From the NCBI GenBank assembly GCA_021613535.1, contig CP075494.1:3100001-3164000 (forward strand): a DNA stretch of 64,000 nucleotides, written 5' to 3'. The stretch comes from Adineta vaga (Eukaryota; Rotifera). Position numbers and translations under genes: made by a program. Position 1 is the first letter of the stretch. The number at the start of each line of letters is the position of its first letter. Positions 56,501-64,000 of the stretch are shown here, one piece after another. The notes beneath the pieces were generated by a model. It had not been told where the DNA came from and searched no databases. It was given only the letters and a program-made list of their open reading frames with translations.

Positions 56501-56874
56501 ATTAATTCATTCCGAATATCCCGCAATTTCTTAAGCACTGTATCCTCACTATCGAGTTGTTGTATCTGGATGTTATCGAGCGTGTTTGGACGATCAGTAT
56601 TTAGTAGTAGAGCAGTCAGTGTTGTCAGATCCCAGTGATTGGAATCTCCATTCACGATCGAGGCTTTTTCTACTTTTGTTAAAGACAAATTTTTGTTTTT
56701 CGCAATAACATTAACTGAATAGTTGTTTCCACAAACGGACGAATCGTCCCATATACTACCGTTGTTAAACATAGCATAACGATCTTTGAACAATTGACGA
56801 ATTCTAACACATGCATGTGCAATCAGGAGTTCTAATTTGAAATAATTACGAACATTCGTTGGAATACTGGTCAT
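53581..56874 (-). CDS. HEPN-TPR-Sel1-MYND multidomain protein
   Basis: A single uninterrupted exon encodes 1097 residues, the largest frame in the window. Residues 1-165 resemble the HEPN domain of DZIP3-type proteins and contain RNELIH, which fits the R-x4-6-H motif of HEPN nucleases. Residues about 185-320 are TPRs (AIELFTKAIALL, AIISFERGLALDPANMKIQK). Residues about 375-580 are Sel1-like repeats (AAKYFEKAANQGNAEGMYNL, YNLARLTDRGLGIKKDHDAA). The C-terminal 45 residues are a complete MYND zinc finger (CRCCGQ...CSRCNQARYCNKEC...W...H...C). MYND fingers bind proline-rich partners. No signal peptide or membrane helix is present. A cytosolic scaffold, perhaps with RNA cleavage through HEPN, is the inference. 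Confidence 0.8.
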   Translation of the reverse strand: MTSIPTNVRNYFKLELLIAHACVRIRQLFKDRYAMFNNGSIWDDSSVCGNNYSVNVIAKNKNLSLTKVEKASIVNGDSNHWDLTTLTALLLNTDRPNTLDNIQIQQLDSEDTVLKKLRDIRNELIHSASKSIKDIEFNKFWSDLSAILVAFGDVKSELDKLKGDNVFNESSRPINEENVKEALRLNSLAIQAHKNAKYSDAIELFTKAIALLDILDQDRAVFYSNMSSSRLALYEQKSKISSKSATNNSADERYQALQDAKQARNLRSTWWKGYFRVGKVYAILDDHEEAIISFERGLALDPANMKIQKAIDESRHILGRQSRQEHLDPRTQPITIPEHLNEMQQKFGTDPQYVRQGHSFSEQFDSAMADVVRGHKYEHGDIGFEQDYEQAAKYFEKAANQGNAEGMYNLARLTDRGLGIKKDHDAARKLLEQAAAQSPQHPLLNSFPNLGVAESEHALGLRYTEGVGVQKNLPTAAYWYQRATDHGSAESANNLGLMYLNGTGVDRNLDKAEELLQLSSRRGDPNAMLTLAEHLLGKGNVEMAKIWYDRACEAGNIVAQTHRGMYERIFAGLKQSVDQAPPEYLKAVERMKNVLNSLKPKGSIYTQSSQSYPYLYKYNILKEYAHRGSIIAKILCNAIEHFAEVLIIVTQSESLTEEQENLLVHELSRCYRLEHIVAQFPSMKVHKKIVDIVDRTIHRCGLKPDKKSKLDEDARICYVILHMDSHELVSRFLEPCKENYPRSVFLFELSAVYGWLEKYENVLYEANAGLQIDPNYYELMYAKAVALRLSDTDMNEAIEAYRTFIVAAPKDHRKVPESYYSMAVCYLQQNPLQGLSKFVKETYEKGEQAEKIQLPCFLPYSSNNKILLKSVLDVKNLLNTEISSTIDSKAHLKDSHRIEIITLHRQWQSKVLEDLNSPIYIPITGSYIPQVRQPKVKSLIGLKPISIREMNPRINRVYEGYILSVTIIEEADSWSPSIHLVVEDGHLDCERIFIYNFPEDQGKYLTKKVYTLGSKMQIINPYLRIGLSDRKALIRIDDSSSIIMQDESERVINMCRCCGQANALHVCSRCNQARYCNKECETMDWNVYQHKLICRKR

Positions 56875-57375
56875 TTTGGTAGACGAAATGGCAAATTAGA
56901 GGAGGAACTTTGAATTGTAAAGCTTAAGTGAGGTACCAACTTGTACTTCCAATAATTTAGTTTCTCTAATATTGATATGTTTGCATTCAAACGATACAAT
57001 TTACTGTAAATGTAAACACTACAAAAAAAATATGTATTGTATATTTATTTACCTTGTCGCAATAGATGCTATCGTACGAGAGACTAAACAGCCAATAAAA
57101 ATCCATAGTTCGTCGGCTCATGCAAAAACAATATCACTTGTGTCTTATCTGATCTTTCTATGTTACTGATTTTTTTTCGTAATCTTTCGATGTCATATAG
57201 AAATAAAGAGTAAAAAGGGTTGAGAACATTTTCGATAGAGGTCGCTCATTCCAAGCTAAGTTGTGTTGATAAGCTCTCCTATTCCTGTTTAGCAAAACTT
57301 ACTCAAACTTGCATCATAAAAAAAAACTCATTGTTTCTAAGGATGAAGATGTCGAAGTAAGTTGTCATCTCTTTG

Positions 57376-57396
57376 GCACTCTCACCCACACGCTTA
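57376..57396 (-). repeat. Single telomere-like arm
   Basis: GCACTCTCACCCACACGCTTA is a C-rich arm without a partner. It lies about 500 bp from the start of the HEPN gene and just before the ART remnant. The preceding 56875-57375 holds no recognised gene. Confidence 0.5.
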
Positions 57397-57409
57397 GATG
57401 AAGTCCTGA

Positions 57410-57945
57410 ATCAAGCTTTTAGAGAGCAAAACATCGAAATGATGATCAAACTAGCATTTTTATTCAAGATCTTCATCGACAAATCGAACGAGTTCATTCA
57501 ACAAGTAAACTCAATGAGGAAAATAATTATTTATCGAGGACAATGAGTTACATGTGAAGGATTTGAAAAGATGAAGAACAATACAGGCGCTCTTTTATCT
57601 TTTAACAAATTTTTATTGACAAGCATTGATCAGCACAAGTTGCATTGTTGTTCGCTCGTAATGCTCAAGATAATCCCAGCATGGTAGCAATTCTATTTCA
57701 AATAGAAATTGATCCATCCATATCGTTAACTCCATTTGCTATGCTGGATGATATTAGATTCTATAATGACTCAGAAAAAGAAATTCTTTTTTTCATGCAC
57801 TCCGTCTTTCGATCATAGGAGACTTCAGAGAAATAGAAGATCACTCCATAGCTTTATTATACTACAAAAGGCTCTCAATATTCTCCAAAATTTACTTCCA
57901 GTAAAGTATATCGGATTAGAATCTGTTTCATTCATCATTAACTAA
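57410..57945 (+). pseudogene. ADP-ribosyltransferase-TPR fusion remnant
   Basis: Pieces of an ART domain can be read in changing frames: FIQDLHRQIERVHSTSK, then IYRGQ (the conserved Arg) followed directly by a TGA near 57544, GALLSFNKFLLTS (the Ser motif), ALLFARNAQDNPSMVAILFQ, and EKEILFFMHSVF (the E-x-E region). A TPR-like end follows (KALNILQNLLPV). Bdelloid ARTs of this type carry a TPR tail. There are at least two frame changes and one stop, so the gene is dead. Confidence 0.6.
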
Positions 57946-58358
57946 TGAATGAAATACCTTTACTTACATCTTCACCGTGTGATACTTATTCACATTGTCA
58001 AAATATGAATAAAACATTTTCAAATAATATGAATGTAATCACGTTTTTCAAAAACTAAATTCATATATTAAGTGAAATCAAATGACCTTGTTCGAAGAGT
58101 TTTGATAAGAACGTGATTATGATCACGGTTACATGAATAACTCTTTCTATGATGTGCGTATATATTCGATTAATAATTGTTAGCAAAGTGTTTTATATCT
58201 AATTGAAAATACAGTACTCCTGACGATTATCAATAGAGACTGATCGTATTTCTATTTGATCAAATAAAGGTGAGTAATACACGAGAATATTGGGTTACAG
58301 AGTTGTTTTTAACTAATAAAGCATCGACAACTAGGAGCAAATAACTACAATATTGGTA

Positions 58359-59180
58359 ATGAAATGCAGAGATATCTCAATATTTTTAGATCATCCTATA
58401 ATCAAATCAATACGAATGGAATTCCATCATTATCGAGCAATATTGTTCGGAAGTTATGGTGTACTACTCGTGTTCGAAATATGTTTTCTTCTTGCATTAT
58501 CAAATCGATTATTAGCAGAATTAGTTGAAAGATTATTTGGAATTATCCGATTAGATCATCAAAAATTGATTATGAATTTCTTTGGTGTCCATATTGATTT
58601 CTTATCTTCACGACGTTTTCGTTTATCTCTCATAGTTCAATTAGCAATCATTCCTTGGATTACTGTTCTTTTACTTGTAGATGGGTGCGTTTGGCAAATA
58701 CAAGAACTGTCAAGTCAAGATGTTTGTCCATTGTCACCAAGTGATTGTTTTCTACTGGAAAAGTCATTAGCTTATACAAGAATTGTTTGTTCACCTGGTG
58801 AAATATTATCGAACTCTACTTCAATTGATGCTGTCTGCTTCGTTTCGATATATTCCGAACAAAATGCGGTTGCTCTACTCAATCAGATTGGTATTTGTTC
58901 AAGTATTTTCTCTCTAATATGTCATACGTTCAAAGGTGCTTGTCGTATGTCACGTAAATGGTGGGGTCTTATTATACTTATTCTTTTATTGATTATGTCG
59001 ATAATACTTTTGATTGTTGCTTTTATAATTGTTGGCATGAAAATTTCAGTTACGGCAAAACTATTATTAGTAGCTTTAATTTGTCTTATAGTCAATGTGA
59101 CTCAATTACGTCAATTTACATATTATTACAAACGCAATCTTGTTCAATCATCGATGAATGTAGCGAGGACATATTTCTAG
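58359..59180 (+). CDS. Multi-pass membrane protein, unknown family
   Basis: A single exon encodes 273 residues from the ATG at 58359. Four or five hydrophobic helices are visible: AILFGSYGVLLVFEICFLLA, SLIVQLAIIPWITVLLLVDG, an Ile/Leu-rich pair near LIILILLLIMSIILLIVAFI, and LLLVALICLIVN. A loop between helices 2 and 3 has six spaced cysteines and an N-glycosylation site (SNSTS), suggesting it is extracellular and disulfide-bonded. This resembles tetraspanning proteins in general plan, but no family motif is found. The gene looks intact. The 400 bp before it (57946-58358) hold nothing recognised. Confidence 0.55.
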   Translation: MKCRDISIFLDHPIIKSIRMEFHHYRAILFGSYGVLLVFEICFLLALSNRLLAELVERLFGIIRLDHQKLIMNFFGVHIDFLSSRRFRLSLIVQLAIIPWITVLLLVDGCVWQIQELSSQDVCPLSPSDCFLLEKSLAYTRIVCSPGEILSNSTSIDAVCFVSIYSEQNAVALLNQIGICSSIFSLICHTFKGACRMSRKWWGLIILILLLIMSIILLIVAFIIVGMKISVTAKLLLVALICLIVNVTQLRQFTYYYKRNLVQSSMNVARTYF

Positions 59181-59318
59181 AAATTCTCGAGAACATGTGA
59201 ACAAAAACAACGATATTTATAGATCATTGATAAATATGTCTTAATGAATCTTGTCTATAAGGCAATAAATTATGATATTTTGTCTGTTTCGAAAAGTGTG
59301 AGTGCATGATTGATCTTG

Positions 59319-59369
59319 AGGATAAGAATGATAAAGAAAATAGCCATATTCTACCTTCATTCTCAAAAT
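59319..59369. repeat. Weak telomere-like/inverted repeat between convergent genes
   Basis: The arms CTTGAGGATAAGAATGA and CTACCTTCATTCTCAA are more diverged than other copies but occupy the same kind of place, between converging gene ends at 59180 and 59540. Confidence 0.4.
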
Positions 59370-59539
59370 TCGGTCCAACATACAAATATTTTTGAGAACA
59401 AGTTCATGTTTTCAGGTATTTATTTTATCGAGAATAAATATGGAAAGAATGCAGAGTAGAAGAAAGAAGAAGCATTTGTGTACTTCAATCAAAGTTAGGT
59501 AAAAACAGTTCTGTTCTGTAAGTTTCTAATGGTAATTTT

Positions 59540-60472
59540 TTAGTGGTTATGGCAATTCATAACAGATCTACACTGCATGACTCCATCGATTGTTTCACCG
59601 ACAATCCATTGAGTTGTAATAACGCGATCAACTGGATGAACTTGTTTTTCTTGTAGGACACCGCCTGCATTATAATAGCAAACATATTAAAAAGAAATGT
59701 CTGTCGACTAAAGTACCTCACACCCCCATTTTTCTTCTAACTCAAATTTGGGGTTCTAACATCTTAATATGGTTAAGTTTTTTCATTGAAAAGAAAAATC
59801 TCTCAATTCGAAGAAATACTCACTCGCAGCCAGCATTGGATACATAATTTGTGTGCGTTTTTGGACACTTGTATCCTCCATTAGCATTTCTTTCGCTTCA
59901 TCCCACGAAATCAAATCTTGATAACGGAGAAAAATTCCAAGATCTTCCTCCATATGATGCTGTTTCAAAGCGTGAATGAATTCGATCAAAAATTCACTCA
60001 ACTGCTTTGTTCGTTCTCCCAAAGCAGCCAAACGTGCAATCATTTGTCGATTGGAGCCATTGAAATATTGCAAGGCAAAGAATTTTCCCGATTCTTTATC
60101 GAAGGCCCACATGTACGGAACTGGTTTGTATCCACCTTCGAATTCAGTCAAATTGATCGTTTTCAAATGCATAACCAGACGCTGTGGATCATCAATTGGA
60201 ACCGGTATGGAGCACGCCGATGCTGTAATTATTGATGTTTCAGCAACTTCATTAGGTTTTAGTCGAAAATGTTGATGTGTACGGCTAAGACCAAGTAAAT
60301 CATCCAATCGATATTTTTTCAGCATCGGTACAAGTTCTGGAACAACAGCGTCGACATTGATAGCACAGCTATCATTGATAAATCGAGTATTATTAAATGC
60401 ATCAACTGAATATTCTTTGAACAAACCACAATTCAACATGGCTTTTGGATATTGATCGACTAATACGGCCAT
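59540..60472 (-). CDS. Conserved-looking soluble protein, family not recognised
   Basis: Two exons, 60472-59824 and 59664-59540, join in frame through a 159-nt intron, giving 257 residues. The intron is unusually long for this window. The protein has no signal peptide or membrane helix and reads like a compact globular enzyme or regulatory protein. Notable segments are LDDLLGLSRTHQHFRLKP, GGYKPVPYMWAFDKESGKFF and a C-terminal VITTQWIVGETIDGVMQC. I do not recognise the family. A (GA)n run (about 60601-60620) lies 130 bp upstream of the start. Confidence 0.55.
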
Positions 60473-61845
60473 CGCTCAGTTGTGTGCTTTTGAAATTGTT
60501 TTGCCTTGAAGAATAGGGAGAATTGTGCTTGTGTTGGAAGTTTGCTCTTTGCTCGAGCTTTATGTACGCTTCAAGTAGGAAGTCGAATCTAGGAAGTAGG
60601 GAAAGAGAGAGAGAGAGAGAATGAGGAAATGAGAAATCTACAGTATTTTTTCCAACATAGCACTTGGATGCACAAAACATTCTGTTTAGAAAGCTCAGAG
60701 CAGCGCGAAGTCGTATTCAAAGACAATACTAATTGCGTACGTGTAGATGAATATATAGATAATTACTTCCCTCTTTTGTTGAATCTCATCATTTTCTTCA
60801 ACACATACATAATGGAAAAGAAACTTAACCATTAGAACGCTCCTAGGCGAGAGAAAAAAACAGTAAATAATGATCTGCTAATAAGTTCTATCAATGATCA
60901 ACTCTTCTCTCTCTTTATTAAATCAAATATGTCTTATACTATATTATGGAGAAATGCATGTCATCATTGTTTCCTATTTCCTCAGTAAAATATTTATCAA
61001 CGTGAGAAGAGCACATTGACATATATTAAAAGAACTTAAAAAGAAAAAATACAGTTAAGCATGGAATTCTAATTAATCGATCATATATGTTGATGTTAAT
61101 TTGTGACAGTATTGAATTGTTTATGTGAAATTATTTTTGCACCACACTCAGTAATATGTAATTGATTTGGATGACAACGAATCGATGATGATATGGAATA
61201 ATATCGTAGTTGAACTTGTAATATTAACTTGAATAAAAGATAGAATGAATTATTCGAAGATAGATCCAATATGAATAATTAAAAGATAGTTTTATCCTTA
61301 ATAGTCTAGCTGAACTTTTGATCTGGGTGTGGGTGTGGATTAGGATGAGAGTCAAGAGAATATGCTCTTGCCCACACTACTCACACCTACACACATCTAA
61401 TTTATTCTCTTAATTGGTTATTCAACACTTGATACTACTTAGATATAATCATTATTATTTCCTTTGAACAAATAAATCAAATTGTATGACTGAAAAATTG
61501 TTTGAATCATATAATACTGAAAATATGAAAGTGAGATAATTGTGAATCAAAGGTACTGACAAAATTATTTTATATGATTTACATACTCTCTTTTAAATTA
61601 ATGATTATTAGTCTAGACAAATGAACAAATGTAAAATGTCACTGATTTTGTAGTTCATCGAAGAGAATATTTTAGAAAATATTTCGAAGCACATAAAAGA
61701 GCGATAAAATGATTTACTATGCATTATTTTGTCAATGTTTAACGACTCCGTGAAGATACAAAAGAACAGTAAGAAGCAAATATTGTCGTAAGAAGAAAAA
61801 CAGAAATAAAACATTTTTTTATTCATTTCAAATTTATTATATAAA
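60473..61845. other. Intergenic with one strong telomere-like hairpin
   Basis: Positions 61324-61398 hold the arms TGGGTGTGGGTGTGGAT and CCCACACTACTCACACCTAC with about 25 bp between them. The rest is AT-rich without recognised content. It separates two divergent genes. Confidence 0.6.
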
Positions 61846-62763
61846 ATGACTACACAAAACACAAGTGATTTTTACTGGGCATGTCGTAATGGCGATCTGG
61901 ATACCGTCAAGAAAGTTTTGACAAATATAAGTTTAAATGATATTAATCGTATCGAAACAAATGGAAGTACTGCTTTGCATGCTGCATCATATTATGGTCG
62001 TGTAGATATAGTTCGTATTTTACTACAGCGAGGTGCTAGTACTGACATTCGTAATAAATTTGATAAAACAGCAAAGGAAGAAGCATCAACAGATGAAGTT
62101 CGTGCTTTATTTGCATCACTAGTAGGGAGAGAAGAAACAACGACGACATGCCTCAGTCTGAATTTGTGCAACTTTATCCAAATACAGAAAACATGGATAA
62201 ATTCAAGCTAGCTACCAAAATTTTGAAAGCTAGATTAGGTTTATATCAATCTCATAAATATACCATTTCAGTTAAATCGAATTTGGAACATTTGGAGAAA
62301 AAATATTGAAAAATATGTGAAGAAAAAGGGGATCAAAATGCATTACAATTAGGTAAAAATTGTTTTAAGAAATATCGTGATACGGGTAGTTTTGATCATA
62401 TGATTCAATTTTATACTGCCGAATCACCTTTTATGGAATGATACATGGCGATGAAACATTTCTTCTAGAAATGTATAAACATTTACTAAATTACGATAAC
62501 TACGCATATCAAGGATATACCTATCGTGGTCTTGATTTATCCGACAAAGATTTTGAACCATATCGATGGGCATTAGCACATCCAAAAAGTGTACTTGAAA
62601 TGGGCAGGCTCACATCAACACATAAACGCATTGACGTAACCCTTCAATTTATAAAGCATATCAGTAATGGAAAACGGCCAGTTTTACTCAAAATCGAATT
62701 CGGTGAACAATGGATCAGATTCACACAACAATTAGCATCTTGTGAGAAACTGGTATATTTTTG
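61846..62763 (+). pseudogene. Ankyrin-ADP-ribosyltransferase gene, plus-strand broken copy
   Basis: The 5' part encodes two ankyrin repeats (FYWACRNGDLDTVKKVL, GSTALHAASYYGRVDIVRIL). It then changes frame near 62120-62156, meets TGA at 62307-62309 and 62439-62441, and continues in another frame with ART-like YTYRGLDLSDKDFEP (Arg motif) and MGRLTSTHKRIDV (Ser motif). The final E-x-E segment is missing. In its place the sequence runs into the inverted copy on the other strand. It is not functional as written. Confidence 0.6.
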
Positions 62764-63560
62764 AGTTGAATTAAATGGTAACCAGTTTCTTGATCTACTG
62801 TTACCTGACATACTTCAAATAGAGTACCTGATAAGAGTAATACTTCTTTTTCATGTGGATATCTTGTTATCGGTTTTCCAATACTCGAATCGATTACCGT
62901 ATAACATGTGTCAGGAAAAGAAAGTTTCATTAGAACAAGCTACTTTTGAATACCCTTTTTCGCGCTGTCACTGGCTTCCTTTTCAGCGAACCAAATCGCT
63001 TTAGATTTCAACACCGACGCGGATGTCGTTGGTCTGATTTCGATCAATCGCTATATATTCTTCACACTTCACATTAATAGTAATTACACTTCAATCGCAA
63101 CAGAGTCTGCGCTATTGATCAAATTGATGAAATCCTTCAGAATCATCTTGTTTGTTGTATTTGATCGTTTTTTTCCAATAATTTATACACGTCATCACAT
63201 GTGTTTCATACCTATAGAAGAGATCAATTTGTATTTGACATTTTCTTTCATTTTGTAAATAAACTGAAATTATCAATTAACCTGGAATTTTCTAAGCAAT
63301 ATTTCATCGTCTGTGCTTGAACTGTTTTTTGTAAAGTTGCCTCTCGTTCTTCAAACATACCAATATGTTTATAAGCACCCAGATAGTTATTTTTGGGCAT
63401 ATTGTCTTCTTCACAATTGTCAACTCCTTCTCATGTAATGCAGTATACTACCGTTTGCTTCAAAGCGATTCTGAACAGTTGTCAAATCACCATTACGACA
63501 AGCTAAATAGATTTTATTCGGCGTAATCTGCTTTCTATCGTCAGAAGTCACTGTAGCCAT
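62721..63560 (-). pseudogene. Ankyrin-ADP-ribosyltransferase gene, inverted broken copy
   Basis: It starts at 63560 with an ankyrin-like opening (NKIYLACRNGDLTTVQ) closely matching the plus copy's WACRNGDLDTVK, and stops soon after at a TGA. After degraded sequence it ends with the ART C-terminus, including the E-x-E segment (YPHEKEVLLLSGTLFEV) and GYHLIQLKNIPV. It therefore keeps the part the plus copy lacks, while the central Arg/Ser part is not recognisable. The two copies meet tail to tail near 62720-62760. Confidence 0.55.
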
Positions 63561-63699
63561 CTATAAAACAATCCACTCTTTATTTCCGATAAGAAAAAAG
63601 AACGAGAAATCTATTACTCTTATGTTTTGAGTTATTTATTTTCTCATTCTTTGTCAGAGCAAAAGTGTGCATAAAGTCATGCGGGAATGCAAAAAGAAA

Positions 63700-63742
63700 T
63701 TGAGGCTGTGGTTATAATCTTTAACCCACAACCACACTCTCG
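63700..63742. repeat. Telomere-like inverted repeat (hairpin)
   Basis: The arms TTGAGGCTGTGGTTATAA and ACCCACAACCACACTCTCGA are nearly contiguous. It lies about 50 bp beyond the 3' end of the agmatinase exon. Confidence 0.65.
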
Positions 63743-63792
63743 ATATCCTGATCCTCACCTTTATTCAATTGATCGAATGAAATCAATTATAT

Positions 63793-64000
63793 TTATTTAT
63801 TATTTAAATAATTTCCGAATGGAAAGGATTTATCAATCATTTTTTTATCTCGAAGTAAACATAAAAGTCGATAACCAATTGTTGCTGCTGCGAGACATGT
63901 TATATTCGATTGATCGTATGCTGGAGACACTTCTACAATATCCATTCCAACATAATTAATTGAACGAAGACGACGAAGAATAGCAAGTGATTGTGCCATT
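63793..64000 (-). CDS. Agmatinase/arginase family (ureohydrolase), last exon, cut by window edge
   Basis: The visible 68 codons match the C-terminal end of agmatinases. INYVGMDIVEVSPAYDQSNI corresponds to the conserved VG-D-VVEV-P-YD segment that carries late metal-binding and fold-stabilising residues, and the following LAAATIGYRLLCLL is the closing helix. The enzyme uses two manganese ions to hydrolyse agmatine or a related guanidino compound to urea and an amine. The frame is open to the window edge, so the catalytic N-terminal part lies outside, and nothing can be said about its integrity. Confidence 0.75.
   Translation of the reverse strand, partial: MAQSLAILRRLRSINYVGMDIVEVSPAYDQSNITCLAAATIGYRLLCLLRDKKMIDKSFPFGNYLNNK

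Noticed and set aside
62721-62930. Treating the minus-strand frame at the end of the ankyrin-ART locus as a shadow of the plus strand
   Set aside because: Its sequence carries the ART E-x-E segment, while the overlapping plus-strand frame loses all family resemblance there. It is therefore kept as the inverted copy.
1-64000. CRISPR arrays, rRNA genes, bacterial operons
   Set aside because: No regularly spaced direct repeats with unique spacers and no rRNA-like conserved sequence were seen. The spliced genes and surface-protein content are eukaryotic.

Overview
This is an AT-rich window (roughly 30% GC by eye) of eukaryotic nuclear DNA. Most genes are split by very short introns of about 45-62 nt with GT...AG ends. 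The gene content points to an invertebrate, and the best guess is a bdelloid rotifer (Adineta/Rotaria-like). The clues are expanded secreted NHL-repeat and FG-GAP-type genes, R-S-E ADP-ribosyltransferases (one fused to ankyrin repeats, one to TPRs), small class A GPCRs, MACPF proteins, short mucin-like membrane proteins, and many short G-rich motifs close to TGTGGG, the telomeric motif I recall for bdelloids. The species is not proven by anything in the window.

Layout. 0.5-4.8 kb holds a WbsX/GH99-like secreted protein, a small Cys-rich secreted protein and a GPCR. 5-6.3 kb holds a decayed PAN/FG-GAP gene. 7.2-8.5 kb holds an ADP-ribosyltransferase. 9.6-12.4 kb holds a five-exon secreted peptide gene and two more members of the small Cys-rich family. 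12.6-17.9 kb holds a secreted protein with one nonsense codon, a multi-pass membrane protein with frame breaks, and a mucin-like type II membrane protein with one nonsense codon. 18.1-18.5 kb is a minisatellite next to a TGTGGG tract. 19.3-21.4 kb is an eight-exon sulfite-oxidase-like molybdoenzyme. 23.0-24.6 kb is an NHL-repeat gene with a frame break. 26.4-28.2 kb is a perforin-2-like MACPF gene. 29.1-30.1 kb is an RNA ligase pseudogene. 30.6-34.8 kb holds a second GPCR, a carbohydrate sulfotransferase and a short-chain dehydrogenase with one stop. 35.0-36.9 kb is a divergent pair of paralogous two-helix membrane proteins. 37.7-38.8 kb is a decayed XRN exonuclease. 40.7-46.1 kb holds a PY-motif membrane protein, a coiled-coil/hydrophobic-hairpin gene with one stop and a second, unrelated MACPF gene. 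46.8-49.1 kb holds a shisa/WBP1-like PY-motif protein and a PR/SET-domain gene. 50.1-53.2 kb is an intact NHL-EGF-TM receptor. 53.6-56.9 kb is a single-exon HEPN-TPR-Sel1-MYND protein. 57.4-64 kb holds ADP-ribosyltransferase remnants, a multi-pass membrane protein, an unrecognised conserved-looking gene, an inverted tail-to-tail pair of broken ankyrin-ART genes, and the last exon of an agmatinase.

Overall this reads as an accessory, possibly subtelomeric region. It is rich in secreted or cell-surface genes and in genes that may have been horizontally acquired, and about a third of its loci carry lesions. Two window-wide patterns stand out. About twenty imperfect telomere-like hairpins (GAGGGTGTGGGTG... 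/ ...CACCCACACCCTC) sit mostly just after gene 3' ends or between convergent genes. Several otherwise coherent genes each carry one isolated in-frame stop. Exon structures below were worked out by hand from splice consensus and reading-frame continuity. They are internally consistent but untested by transcripts.
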